Source: Candidatus Rifleibacteriota bacterium (GTDB lineage: Bacteria; Vulcanimicrobiota; Xenobia; Xenobiales; Xenobiaceae). Taken from it: a stretch of 5,168 nucleotides of DNA. Shown here piece after piece: positions 4,670 to 5,168 of this stretch. A program made the translations under genes and the position numbers. The stretch's first letter is position 1; every line of letters begins with the position of its first letter. The stretch lies in assembly GCA_900772775.1 (NCBI GenBank), contig CAAGRW010000201.1, positions 1-5,168 on the forward strand, in the 5' to 3' direction. The notes beneath the pieces were generated by a model. It was not told the origin of the DNA and made no database searches. It saw only the letters and a program-made list of their open reading frames with translations.

Positions 4670-5168
4670 TTAGGCAATTAGTTTAGTAAATGGCAAATAA
4701 AAGCCTAGGTTTTGGCAGCAAAAGTGGGGGAAAATGATACCCTCAAAGTAACCAATAGATGCTTTGGCCGGCCTATTATAAAGAACTTCTCTAATTTGCT
4801 TTTGCAATTCTTCTACAAATTTGGCGTAGCTTTCGCTGGCAATAACTGTTAGCACATTAACGTTATGGACGTTACCTCTTAAGACGTCAGCATCCATGCG
4901 AGTTCCTTGCTTATTGACACAAAGACGCAAACCTCGGCCAACTTCTTGGCGTTTTTGCACAGTACTATCACTGCGTTTTAAAGTGCAAATTTGAAAAATA
5001 TTAGGATTATCCCAACCTTCGCGCAAAGCTGAATGTGAGAAAATAAAGCGAGTTGGCTCATCAAAAGAAAGCAAACGCTCTTTATTTTTTAAGATCAGAT
5101 CATAAGCGGAGATGTCGTCAGAAATATCAGTACCTCGCTTTACAGAACTGTTTATACTGCGGCCTTTT
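4670..5168 (-). pseudogene. Type III restriction enzyme Res subunit, C-terminally truncated fragment
   Basis: The minus-strand frame is open from the window's right edge to TAA at 4670-4672, so the true start lies outside; the in-window TTG at 5072-5074 is not the real start because conserved residues (SYDLILKNKERLLSFDEP) read straight through it. Helicase motif V, SALREGWDNPNIFQ, lies at 4994-5032 and motif VI, QKRQEVGRGLRL, at 4922-4957; NVNVLTVIASESYAKFVEEL follows. These are hallmarks of Res, the ATP-dependent translocase and endonuclease of type III restriction-modification. Full Res proteins continue for several hundred residues into a PD-(D/E)xK nuclease domain. Here, after KASIGYFEG (ending at 4739), 22 unrelated residues lead to a stop, so the nuclease domain is missing and the gene is probably non-functional for cutting. 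No partner methylase (mod) is in the window. Confidence 0.8.

Noticed and set aside
4575..4672. Minus-strand open stretch past the res stop as a frameshifted continuation of Res
   Set aside because: The translation (LKPLLDTAVLYFIF and onwards) does not resemble the Res C-terminal region that I know, and it is too short to judge.

Overview
The window is AT-rich DNA from a bacterium, most likely a low-GC Gram-positive (Bacillota, possibly Negativicutes). That placement is an inference from the strong purine-rich ribosome binding sites, A/T-ending codons, the U-tract terminator and the protein families present; there is no rRNA or other decisive marker. The content looks accessory rather than core: two gene fragments (a recA-like 3' end at the left edge and a type III restriction res fragment at the right edge) flank an intact two-gene unit and one small coiled-coil gene.

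Layout from left to right. Bases 1-69 hold the tail of a RecA-like reading frame that stops early. Bases 120-1661 encode a 513-residue Ycf46-like AAA+ ATPase with intact Walker A, Walker B, sensor and arginine-finger residues. After 63 bases on the same strand, 1725-3542 encodes a 605-residue multi-part protein: a helical N-terminal region, two copies of a ~71-residue helical repeat set 106 residues apart, a weaker third copy, a glycine-zipper hydrophobic stretch, a run of seven glycines and a C-terminal cysteine-rich domain of the CFI-box-CTERM type. The two genes probably form one operon. Bases 3543-3865 hold a possible gene relic, a short direct-repeat array with a 12-base period and an extended -10 promoter. 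Bases 3866-4318 encode a 150-residue coiled-coil protein resembling the DIP1984 family. Bases 4319-4669 carry a palindrome, a second extended -10-like site and a strong intrinsic terminator (4527-4560). Bases 4670-5168, minus strand, are the helicase-motif portion of a type III restriction Res subunit whose C-terminus, where the nuclease domain should be, is replaced by a short unrelated tail.

The most interesting unit is the AAA+ ATPase / glycine-zipper CFI-box pair. The simplest reading is an ATP-driven remodeller paired with a large, non-secreted, potentially membrane-inserting client. Proximity to a broken restriction gene fits a defence or accessory island, but a defence function is only inferred.
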